From: Gnetum montanum
Lineage: Eukaryota > Streptophyta > Gnetopsida > Gnetales > Gnetaceae
Length of the DNA stretch: 64,000 bases
NCBI GenBank assembly: GCA_015680685.1
Contig: MNCI01036463.1
Span: 1,129,228 to 1,193,227 of the forward strand
Reading direction: 5' to 3'
Shown: in pieces, positions 49,423 to 59,567 of the stretch
How positions within the stretch are numbered: position 1 is the first letter of the stretch
Layout of the letters: every line of letters starts with the position of its first letter
The notes under the pieces: model-generated
What the model saw: the letters and a program-made list of their open reading frames with translations, nothing else
Databases searched by the model: none
What the model was told of the DNA's origin: nothing
Program-made: the position numbers and the translations under genes

Positions 49423-52150
49423 ATGGCCCTAAACAAAGGAGGACAAGGAGGACCCTCAATAGATGCCAGTAAATGATCAAGAGGCCAAGGTAGAGGACGA
49501 ATTGGAGGACAAGAGCCAAAACACAAGGAGCAGGAAGCCTAATCATTTAGCATTTATCAAGAGACTTATACTACATGACAATTGGTCCAAGGAGAGGTAG
49601 AAGAACTACTAGTGCATGGAAAATGCCTCACATTATCACAAGACTACCTCCAGGCTATTCAAGAAAGATCCATCTTGACCACAGTCATTGTGGAAATGCA
49701 CTTTAGTCCATTCATGGAATTTGTTCCTGAAGTGGTAAGGATGAAACTCCAAGCATCACCGCTATGGCTTAAACTTTCACAAAATGGTGAATGGTACCTT
49801 GGAAAACCTATCATTTTGGCATTATAAAGAAGAGGGTACCACTATTAACATTAGAGGAATTTCAGTCTCATTCTCAATGAAGGCAATAGCTAAAGCACTC
49901 AACATAACCAATGAAGGGGTAAGGATAGCACATCTATCCACCTAATTAGATCTTGAAACTAGAAACCTTTGGCTAAAATGGGCATATGACAAGGAAGATA
50001 AGGGATATAATGAACTAACTCTGGAGGAAAGAATCTACTTCAAAATTGACACCTATTACTTGTTTGTAATAAAAGGAATCAACCTTCTATCCACTTATGT
50101 GACTAGAGGAGGTGCGATCCTAGTGGGAAAATACAATGCTAGCCTTGCATAACTTTACTTTATGAAAATTCAAAGGTAGTTTGAAGAAAGGAAGGTAGGA
50201 AAGCTAACACTTCCATTTTTCTGCCTTATCAAAAGGTTGTGCAAGCAAGCTAGAATCCTGGGATACACCAATGACATTTCCAAAAGAGTCTAAAATGCTT
50301 CATATGCTGAATTGTTCAAACTAGAACCACCTTGAAAAGATCATGGTGAAGAGAAATAATAAAAATAATAAGAGTAAGAGAAAAAATAGGAGCAACAACA
50401 ATAATAACAATAGCAATAGCAAGAGAAATAGTAGTAACAACAAGAATAGCAAGAACAACAAGTTCCTCCACCACCATTGTAAGATTATAGATTATTGATG
50501 AGTAATCTATAAAAAGTTATAAAAACCATTAGTTGGGGAACAAGGGAAAAGGCCAACCTTTATAGAGTTATTGACAATGCTATCTAGCCCATAGTTTTAG
50601 TAGATCTAGCAACTAGACAGATTTCACTGCAGTCAGGAGGAGAGTTCCAATGGTTACAATAGATTTCTATGAATGTTGTATCATTCCAAGTCATGCTTAA
50701 GACTGGAGAGGGAGCCACAGTAGTGGTAATGTAGCACTAAGATGTAACAAGAGAAGCAAAGGTGATCATCAATCACATCAAAGAATATTTGAACATACCT
50801 ATTGTGCCATCAGTAGATCTAATTGTAGCAAGAGATGCTCAAATGTTAGTTAGAACCTTGATAGACTACTATAGACTAGGCAAGTCATGATAACACTTTT
50901 CAACATCACTAGTGATGTCATTGTAGTACAATCTAAGCTCATCGCTACCAAAGGAAAATTGGTCATGGTAGAGACAAGGGTAGAGTATGTAAAGAATGAA
51001 ATTCTAAGATTAAAAGAAGAGCTACTAGCCCTGAAAGTTGAACAAAGAGATCCAACTCAATTCATTGCACTTGACTAGATAGAGCAGTTCAAAACTAAAC
51101 AAATAAACTACTTATTTGAGAAGAATAAATAGATGGCAATAGAGAAGAAGAAAGCGGTATGAAATGCCTCCATAGTAGAAGCACAAATGTATCTACATGC
51201 TAAGGCACTTACCACAGTACAAAGGGAAAATAAATAATTTTTTATTAATAATATGAGGTCAACCACTATAGAAAAGTAGAAAACAACTAGTAAGGATCAA
51301 CCAAGACATGAGCCACCTCACAAGAGAAAATAAAATCCTCGTAATGGAGGAGGTATGCATCATTTGTCAGAAGACAGCCATTGAAATATGCATGTGGAAA
51401 AATGAGGCAAAGAAGCACAAAAGGCTTAAGGAAAAATTTTGTGATTAGGTGGGCATGTATAAGAAAATCATTAAGAAAGAGATCTAGAAGGCCAAAGCCA
51501 GAATCAGCTCCATCTTAGCACAAAATCTTGACTGGTAGCCAATCCTAGATAGTTGCACCCATGTTCACTAGGCAAAAATGAAAAATAAATACTTATAGAT
51601 AGAGGACCTAAAAGAGTACATGAGATTAGATAACCTTTGTTACACTAACTTAGCCATGTTGATAGAAGGTAGGCCCAAGAATGAGCTAAAACAGTAAGTA
51701 TCAACCACATATGCTTTGTATGAAAAAGAGTTTGCATATCATAAGGATTCCTTATAGAAACTTGAAGTGGCAAACTCTAAATTGGAAGTAGTGAAGGTTG
51801 ACTATCAAGGGTAAAAATATGTAGTAGCAAACTTGGCCAGATGGTTATCTGATTATCATGAATTACATGAGAAGGCCAAAGCATTTGAAGAGGAGAGAAG
51901 GCAACTTGTAGCCTGGTATGTTAAAGAGAATCAAATGTTTCTACAGTTTTCATGCCCATGGGATGTACCTACTCCATCACACATTGCACAATAAGCATGG
52001 ATGGTACATGACCCAAGAATGGTGGAGGAAAATTTCCAGGTACTCCTGAATCAATACAAGTTCTAGAAGCCTAGCAACAAGGCAAAGTAACCGATTCAAG
52101 AGCCATCACCACCAAGAACTACCTAGACTACATCAAACATCACCAAGTTT
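49423..52150 (+). pseudogene. Extra sense-strand ORF of element B, function unknown
   Basis: A long frame of about 900 codons with scattered stops and at least one frameshift (near 49815), lying where Athila elements carry an env-like ORF. The ATG at 49423 opens a Gly/Arg/Gln-rich N-terminus (MALNKGGQGG). A globular part follows (about 49580-50330), including ISVSFSMKAIAKALNI and FKIDTYYLFVIKGINLL. Then an Asn/Ser/Lys low-complexity stretch (50340-50465), a segment with PSVDLIVARDAQMLVRTLIDYY (about 50806-50872), and a long Lys/Glu-rich, probably coiled-coil C-terminal half. No transmembrane segment is evident, so an envelope function is not supported. The globular part can be aligned by eye with exon 4 of the antisense gene in D. 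Confidence 0.6.
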
Positions 52151-52310
52151 TATTTTTTGCTAAAATTGTCATGTCATATCTTATGTCATTATATAAACAC
52201 CATTGTGGCATTTAAGAATCATGTATATAGTAGTCAGTGTCATCTAAATCTGCATTCCAATTTTGTAAGGAAATCCATCCTCATTTTGTTTTAACTCAAG
52301 GATGAGTTTT

Positions 52311-52328
52311 CAATCAGTCGTGGGGGTA
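52311..52328 (+). other. Element B polypurine tract
   Basis: CAATCAGTCGTGGGGGTA directly before the LTR start TGATAAATC. C has the matching CAGTCATGGGGGTA before its LTR. Confidence 0.7.
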
Positions 52329-53064
52329 TGATAAATCAATTTTTTACATAGCTATGATATCAAGCATCCAATATTAGAGATGTGATATTGAATCCCTAAT
52401 ATTAGGGCACAAGTTACGATGTTAGATATCCAATATCATAGACATGTGCAGGCCTATAAATACAAGACTTAGGTGCATGGTCTAAACAACAATTTTCATT
52501 CCACCTTACTAAAAGTCTTATAGTTTATTTTCATAGCTTAGCAATAGAGTGTATGCATGCAGTGTGGCATTGAGTGATTGAATGGATCCTTTATTTAAGC
52601 ATCTTGTACTTGGACACAAGTATGAACAACAATGAAGATTAAGATTAATTTTCACCATTGTAGCATCCACTTAGTTTATTTATTGTTTGCATAGAATAAT
52701 GTTTACTATTTTTACTTATCCTGCTGATTACTAGTTTCTTAGTTACTATTTACTTTTCCATGAACTTTACTTTTATTATTGTTAAGCAGAATGGATATGA
52801 CTGATTTTGAATGTAAAGTATCATTGTTTGGTAACCCAGTAGTATTATTGCTTGGTTCACCTAGTAGCGAGGTACTTGCTAATTCTAGTAATGATTACAT
52901 AAGTCCAAGATGTGTGCAGAGAGTTAGGAATGGATCTCCATCACTTAGGCTAGACTAGATTCATTTGTCATTTACTTAAACTTAGAAATCACTTTCATTT
53001 GCCTTATCTTTACTAGGAGGTATGGCCTACCAACATCAATATATCATACACCTAACTAAGAGCT
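52329..53064 (+). repeat. Element B 3' LTR, interrupted by element C
   Basis: Matches 42882-43682 up to AGAGCT, where the 5' copy continues (AAATCATATG) but this copy meets the LTR of C. The TATA box TATAAATA is at 52455-52462. GAGCT (53060-53064) is the expected left copy of the C target duplication. Confidence 0.85.
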
Positions 53065-54087
53065 TGATGAGTTGTGAGGTACCCCTACACTCAACCATAC
53101 AAAACGAGTGTAGCATGCACAATCTGGTCGAACTCCATAGACTAAGTGCCTACACGCCCCATGGAACACTTGGGGTTAATCATTCATTGTCTTCCCAGAC
53201 TTACTTGTGGTTGTCACGGTGTATGGTTAAGTAAGTCCGAGGTATATGATTTTTATATCTTTTTATGTTTTCCTCCTATGCTATCAAGATGAAGGGTTGA
53301 GAAACTAACTAACTCTAACTAATGACTAAGTCTAAATTACCTAGCGTCAGCATCCATTCCCACTTACCCTACACACCCTGAACCGATGCAACCGCGGCTA
53401 CCAAATGCTAATCGTTGCTGGGAACACCGTGCGTAACGCACGTGCTCGAAGTGGTCGTACTGAGGCACTTAACTAGGAGGAAAAGGGTTGAGAGAATCTA
53501 TCTAGCCTAAGTGCGATGAGCAACCGATTCCTTGACTAACCATACACTTCTAGGGCTACCACTAGGATTACCAAGCATAGATCTTGGATACGCCACAGGG
53601 TTACCAAGCAGTCACACTAGATGCTCGTAATCAAGTCGTACTCATACCACATGTGATGAGCAGCCGATTCCTTGACTATCTGTACACATCCTTATATGCT
53701 CGTAATCAAGTCCTACTCATTCCGCATTCTAGGAGTTTAAGGGTGAGAGAGAAATAAATAAATAAAATCCTATTCCATGCACTGCAAGGTTTATCCAAGA
53801 AGTTCATCTTTATTGCCGTACACAACTTGTGTTCAGGTACAATGTTGCTCGAATAAAGATCCGTTCACTTTAGAACTCCTATTGCAGGCACAATGAAAAT
53901 ATTCTATCTCTGGAGTGATCAAACTGCCAAAGTTTTCCTACTTCTAACTCAGGATGGAAAAACAAGGGAGAGCTGCCTCTTATTTATAGATATGGCAGCG
54001 GACCACGATATCGCGTACATGACATCGCAGGGGACGATGCAATATCGCATACGTGATATTGTGGCTCATGCGAATGACGTCTCATCA
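53065..54087 (-). repeat. Element C 3' LTR
   Basis: Ends are inverted: TGATGAG at 53065 and CTCATCA at 54087. On the minus strand, GCGATATTGC-type words fill the first 100 bases, followed by TATAAATA at 53988-53981 and an AATAAAGATG signal near 53810. It is alignable with the B LTR but richer in GC and less decayed. Confidence 0.88.
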
Positions 54088-56082
54088 TACCCCCATGACT
54101 GAATGAAAAATCGTCCTCAAGTTCCTTACAATAATATTGGGAAGGTATGGGATTATTGAGGGGAATGGAACTAATGGGATGACATGTGAATGGATCATCA
54201 TTACAAGACTTGAAAAAACTAGTGTTCATGACAACAAGGGTGAACACCTTATTACAATGACATCAGGCCTTAGTTGGCAGCTGAGAAAGAAAGAAAGAGA
54301 GAGAAAGAAGTGTTGCTACTACCAATGGCAAGATTGCGTCTTCCATTGTCCATTAGTAAGTGCGTCATTGATCTTGCTCCTTACATAGCTTCTTTCAACA
54401 TGGATCCATTCCAAGTGTTTGCTCCAAATCCAATCCATTGTTGTATGATCGTCATTTGCACACACAACACAATCATATATTAGCAAGGGTAAATGAATTA
54501 TTATGTAATTAATACCTTGCTTCGGTGTAGGTTCATTGGCTAGGTTGTGGTATGACTAATACAAATTTGGAGATATATTAATGATGACTACCGAAGGTGT
54601 AGGGGTTAGGAAGAAAATCAAAAATTTTGGGCTAGGAGAAAATCGAAAAAATCGGGCCCCGTACCCCCATGACTAATCGCGAACCTCTGGTAGCATTATA
54701 ATAGAGAAAGGATAGGAGTAAGAAAGATAGATAAAAAGGGACGACTATGGAATTGATGAAATAGATGTCAAGATGGAAATGAACAAAATAAAATTAATTG
54801 CAAAATGTTAAGGGAAAGAATTTAACTAATGCTCCAAATAGGAAGGTCAGTGGGTCCTCCCCAAAGCAAGCTCATGCCCTTAATGCCCTGACAACCCCAC
54901 ATTCAAAGAGTCCGTAGGCTTCGGGAATGTTATTTGGAACAAGAGTTAAAGTCTTAACCATAAGAAATTACCAAAAAGAAAACAANNNNAGAAGAGGATG
55001 GAATGGAATCCCAAGAACAAGGCGGTGTACAGCCCCTTGTGTGTTTCATGATTAATGTGACTTAGCAAATCCCATTCCAAGTTTAACCTCAAACTAGCCA
55101 CATCCAGTGACTTTGCATCAATGCATTCAGCTAAACCATCCACTTGGATAACAAGGATGCCTTCCCCAAGAGTCACCACCATTCCAACGAAACAAAGGAG
55201 AGAATGGGAAGCAAGAAGGGCCTTAGTTAGAGGGAACACTTTTGGTTCCATAACCAGTGCTTGTAGCTCAATTTTATTTCGTCTAAGGGGTGTGCTGTGA
55301 ATTCTCACTTAGTGTTTTTTTTTTGTGTTTTGTGTTTTTATGCGTGAGAACCACACCATGGGAAGAATTCTTATTTTTATTGTCAGAGCTTATGATAATT
55401 GGGGTAACATCGAAACAGTGAGAAAACTCAAAAAGAAAACATCCAAGCACCCAAGAGAATGGCCAACACAAAAGCATCAAGTTCCCTTGAAGTCACACCC
55501 TTTTCAATCCTAAAGTCCTTCCTTAGTTTGAGAAATACCCAGTCACAAATTCGTTTAAGTTCTTATTAGAAGGGGACTATACATTTCCAAGCCAAGAGAG
55601 ACCATAGAAATTGGTGGATGGATGGATGAAGTGGTCTCATTGCCTACCATGTCAAAATAAACATACCTTAGTATCAACATTATGACTTAAAGGTAAAAAT
55701 CAAACATTAGTAATCAACATGAAAATAGTTCATACCATCATTCCAAACACTTATTGTGTGACAAACTTACAAGATGGAGCACACACACACACACAAAAAA
55801 GAAAAGAAAAAAAATGTTGAAAAAAAAAAAAAATCAAAAAAAAAAAAAAAAGAAAAGTTAAAGAAATTTGTAAAAAAAAAAAAAATGTGTAAGGTAAAAA
55901 CGTTGTAAAACAAAAACGTGTAAAACAAAAATGTGTAAAAAAAATGTAAAAAGAACTGAGGGCCCCATATGATTAGCATAGGTGGCCATCTCCCCCATGA
56001 CTGAGTGGAAAGGGAGAGATCTGAAATAATGAGTGCCTTTTTGAATTTCTAAGAAGTTCCCAACTTCTCCCAATTGATGATC
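54088..56082 (-). other. Element C 3' non-coding region with assembly gap
   Basis: The polypurine tract TCAGTCATGGGGGTA lies at 54102-54088. Similar GTCATGGGGG blocks occur at 54674-54661 and 56003-55991. 54840-56000 is homologous to the 3' regions of A and B. Low-complexity A-rich tracts lie at 55785-55945, with (CA)n at about 55780. Four undetermined bases (N) lie at 54986-54989. The extra ORF of B is not recognisable here. Confidence 0.65.
54986..54989. other. Assembly gap of four N
   Basis: Four undetermined bases within the 3' region of element C, close to A-rich sequence. Confidence 0.99.
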
Positions 56083-56976
56083 TTAGATTGAGGGGTGGAA
56101 GTTGACGACGCTCATATTCCAATGTATATATGCTTTCGTTATGGGCTTGGGTTTCCTCAGTCCGTTCCATGCATATTTGGTTGCTCCTTCGAGAGTTGTC
56201 AACCATGGGGTGTCTACTATTGGTTGTGTGGTTGCTACATACAAGCATCTTTGTTGCAAAGTTTCAAGGGCACAGTTGTTACATGGAGGCATTTCCTCCA
56301 TGTCATCACCCAATGAATCACTATATGTGATGCATGGAACTTTCCTCTTCTCAGTCTTTCCATAAATGTTTATCTTAGAGATTTCCAAGGAAAGATCGTG
56401 GATCCTAAGGCATGCATCTACTGTACTTAGCCATGCCCTTCCCATTATAATTGGGAAGTTCCCTTCGTTGTTGTTGACTTCAATCACCAAAAAATTAATT
56501 GGGTAAGACCAACCACACACAGTGGTAATGATTTCCTCTACCAATCCCAAGGGAATGGTGATGGAGTGGTCTGCCAGCTCTAGTTGAATGTTGCTCTTCT
56601 TAAGTTGGGGCAGGTTCCAGGCGTGATACATCTCTCATGAAATTAAGTTAACTCTAGAACCTAAGTTAAGAAGAGCCCTATGTGGTTCATTTCTGGTGAC
56701 CTGAAGGTAGATTAAGGGACTCCCAGGGTCAGTTAGTTTCCTAGGAAAGTGGCCTACCTTGATCCAGTCAGTTACGATATGCGTCAACATAATCGTATGC
56801 GTTAAGCTCTATTGGACTGAAGGGTGCTCTGAAGTGTTAGATGGTGGAGGAGTGTACATGGGTCCAACCGATTGTTGTTGCGAGAGTTTGTCTGGGATTT
56901 TGGTTCTGAAGAAGGGTCTTCTCTTTTTACATTTGTCAGAACCAATAGCAGGTTGAATATTTACAGCTTTCATAGC
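56083..56976 (-). pseudogene. Element C gag C-terminus and protease
   Basis: The protease frame is open from about 56640 to 56083 and continues upstream with one stop. The active-site segment reads ALLNLGSRVNLIS (about 56690-56652): Asn stands for the catalytic Asp, so it is inactive as written. Downstream are LELADHSITIPLG, an IITTVCGWSYPINFLVIEV flap-like part and FPIIMGRAWLSTVDACL (about 56460-56410). It was disrupted by insertion of F at 56976/56977; ATAGC (56972-56976) is the expected target copy. Confidence 0.8.
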
Positions 56977-58147
56977 TGTGCCGCCCGAAATCATCGGTCC
57001 CCGGCTGGAAGGAAAAAACAGAGACCGCGGGATCGCAGGACAAGCACAGATGACCCTACCTTCGCCTGAGGGCGTGTTGGAATGCACGAAGGTAGGGTAC
57101 CTTGGGTGGTCCGCACGCGGATCAGACAAGGATTTCCCTGAGCACCACTGAAGTGTTATACGTTGGGTTATGTGTAAATGAAGCGTAAACTGTGAAACAG
57201 ACGCAGACAGAGCGTAAGCGTAAAGGGACAGCGTAAACAAATATAGGCCCAGCGTAAGCGTATACAAGCATGAACAGTGTGAATAGCGTAAACAAGTGTA
57301 AAGAGCGTAAGCAAATGTAAACGGCGTAAGCAGTGCGGACGTATACGGATGCAAACGGAGCGTGAACGTAAACAGGCGTAAACGAAGCGTGGGCCAAGTT
57401 GACGTAGAACTGTAAAAGAACTTGCAACAAATGTAAACAGTGTATTACAGAGTCAAAATTTTGTGCACCGGTCTACGCAGTCGTGTAGGGACACAAGGCG
57501 GACGTAAAGCCCCGGTGGATGCAGGGATGCAGCTGGTTGACACGGTAGGCGGAGCGTGGATTGTGCTCGGCGTATGGGACTTCCGGCGTAAGCGTAAGCG
57601 TAAAGGGGTTTCTGGGCTTCTATTTGTAGTGTAATTGCTCTGGGTCTGCTCGTAAATTTTTTCCGACCTCAAATTTACGGAAAACTAGGCTATTTATAGG
57701 GGTAGGGTTACCGGGAAAATCAGACTGGGAGACACGTGGCGTATAGACCAGGCGTTTACAATTTAGAAACATGGTATACGCTGGGCGTATACGCTACAAC
57801 AGGCTGGCATATACGCTAGGCGTGGACTTGGATGGATGCTAGTGTATACGCTGAGGCATGTACACTGATGGATGCTGGACGTCGACTTGTTTCAATTCTT
57901 GCTCCTGTTGTGCTTGCTGAGCGTGCGTGTGAGGCGTGTATGCTGAGCGTCAGGCGTAGACGCTGGGCGTAGACACTGGGCATAGACGCTGGGCGTAGAC
58001 GCTAGCACAGCACTTGGTGGAAACCAGGTGTTTCAATTCTCAAAATTGCCCTGTGTGACTTCAAATGAAGCCAAAGTCGTCTGTGGATCATGGGGATCTA
58101 CTTCTTGTCAGAAAAATGCTAAACTCAAAAATTTTTGTGGTGTTTCA
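56977..58147 (-). repeat. Element F 3' LTR rich in GCGTA words
   Basis: Minus-strand start TGAAACACCACAAAA at 58147, end GGCGGCACA at 56977. TATA box TATAAATA at 57698-57691 (minus). Words GCGTAAAC, GCGTAAGC, GCGTATAC and GCGTAGACGC are repeated many times at 57150-57400 and 57720-58010. Its terminal 100 bases are homologous to those of the D LTR; the word family differs (D uses AGCGTGAG). Confidence 0.9.
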
Positions 58148-59130
58148 TTGGCCCCTCTTTGTTGATGCTTGGAGGAATCGACCCGAGAAGCGTCGACAAA
58201 GAAGTGCAAAACACCACAAGCAACTTGATAAAAGCTTTGTCCCTTGCCACTTGACCAGACATCATCGTACCGTGTTTAGTGATGAATGGGATTGAAAGGG
58301 TGAGATTGGTAACTGGTAGGAGGGAAGGGATCGTGAGGATCGGTGACTGTCCGAGGGATCATGCTGGGGAAGTGGGATGTTCAGGGGTGTGGCATGCCAG
58401 TCCTTGTCGATAGCCATCTTTTGGCAGACTCGGAATTCAGACATGTGATGTGCATCCTTTGGCAGAACAGTGCTCTTGGTGATTTTTCAAGAGTATCGGT
58501 TGTCACTACCAAAGCCACAGGGTGATGTTTTGCATTCTTTGGAGGAACAGCTCCCTTCTTTGGGGAAACTACTAGCGAAGAGCCAAAGCCATGCGATAGG
58601 ATGTTTCTTGACTGCTTTTGACATGAGTACGTATTTTCAAGACCGATACCTTCCCGCCTGGGGCTTATATGGGAAGTGCCAAGGGTCCCATTTTTTTTTC
58701 TGTGAACTTTGTCCTCGTACTCATGCGCGAATATTGTGCCTTGTGTGTTGCGACTACTGTAACGTTTTGCAGTGTGCAGTAGTTTGGTAAATAGATAGTG
58801 GGTTTTCGGGGAATGGAAATGTGCAAGTTAACGGTTTGATTTAGTCTTGCCAGGTGGACGAATAGACATTGCTTCATCTTGCTGCCAATGATGAAACACA
58901 CTCTCATACGAGAACTTCCGAGCATCATCCTGCAAACACAACCCCAAAGAGACAAGAAAACCATGAGTGAATTAATGAGTTTAGATTTAAACAGCTGCAG
59001 GTGAACAAAAATATTGAGGCGATTCTGAGCATTGAATGCGAATGTCGACGATGCTGATGAGGGATGCAACGATTCTGATGAATGAATGTGGCTGTGGAGT
59101 GAAGAGTCGAAGATGAACGTGCCAGTTTAT
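58148..59130 (-). other. Element F 3' non-coding region and polypurine tract
   Basis: The polypurine tract AACAAAGAGGGGCCAA lies at 58163-58148 on the minus strand, and the preceding 50 bases are conserved with D and E. The remainder has no convincing coding potential on either strand despite short open frames. Confidence 0.7.
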
Positions 59131-59567
59131 AGTCTTAGTGGACTATGAAGAGGCGAGCTAGTTTATAGTCTTAGCGGACTCAGATGGCTGAGACGGTGGC
59201 AGTTTACTATCCTACCGGGCGGATGCTGGTTTACCGTCGTGGCGGACACCGTGGTATCAGTTTAAAGTCATAATCCAAGACTATTCTATGGTATCGGTTT
59301 AAACTCATAATCCAGGACTAGTCTGTGGTATCAGTTTAAAGTCATGATTCCATGACTATTTTGTGGTATCAGTTTATAGTCGTGATTCTAGGACTATTTT
59401 GTGGTATCAGTTTATAGTCGTGATTCCTGGACTATTTTGTGGTATCAGTTTATAGTCATAATCCAGGACTATTCTGTGGTATCAGTTTATAGTAATGATT
59501 CCAGGAGTATTCTGTGGTATCGGTTTATAGTCGTGATTCCAGGACTAGCACGTACCTGAGTTCGAAT
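59131..59567 (-). repeat. Tandem 37-38 bp array after integrase of F
   Basis: Copies starting at 59251, 59288, 59325, 59363, 59401, 59439, 59476 and 59514 (plus strand GTGGTATCAGTTTATAGTCG...). Spacing is 37 or 38 bp. More diverged units lie at 59131-59250. On the element strand the core reads GACTATAAACTGATACC, matching the degenerate units of D and E at the same place. Confidence 0.9.

Larger units (their letters stand above)
42882..53064 (+). mobile_element. Element B: pol-less Athila-like retrotransposon with extra 3' ORF
   Basis: Plus-strand element: 5' LTR, degenerate primer site, gag, protease, non-coding region, long extra ORF, polypurine tract and 3' LTR. RT, RNase H and integrase are absent between protease (to 46800) and the 3' region (from about 47200), as in C. 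The 3' LTR is interrupted at 53064 by element C, whose LTR starts at the next base, so the remaining LTR end is outside the window. LTR homology with A and C gives the family. Confidence 0.82.
53065..56976 (-). mobile_element. Element C: pol-less Athila-like retrotransposon, cut by element F
   Basis: Read right to left: gag end and protease (56976-56083), non-coding 3' region (56082-54088), 3' LTR (54087-53065). No RT, RNase H or integrase lies between protease and the 3' region. The upstream gag and 5' LTR must lie beyond element F, outside the window. It is inserted in the 3' LTR of B. Confidence 0.82.

Noticed and set aside
49423-52150. Envelope gene
   Set aside because: The position fits, but I see no signal peptide or membrane segment, and the C-terminal half is charged coiled coil.
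56809-57354. 181-codon minus-strand frame as a gene
   Set aside because: It spans the F LTR and the C gag end; the open frame is accidental across the insertion point.
57150-58010. GCGTAAAC words as telomere-like or satellite DNA
   Set aside because: Not a plant telomere repeat (TTTAGGG), spacing is irregular, and the stretch lies inside a defined LTR.
59251-59556. Regular repeats resembling a CRISPR array
   Set aside because: The units are directly tandem with no unique spacers, there are no cas genes, and the context is a plant retrotransposon.
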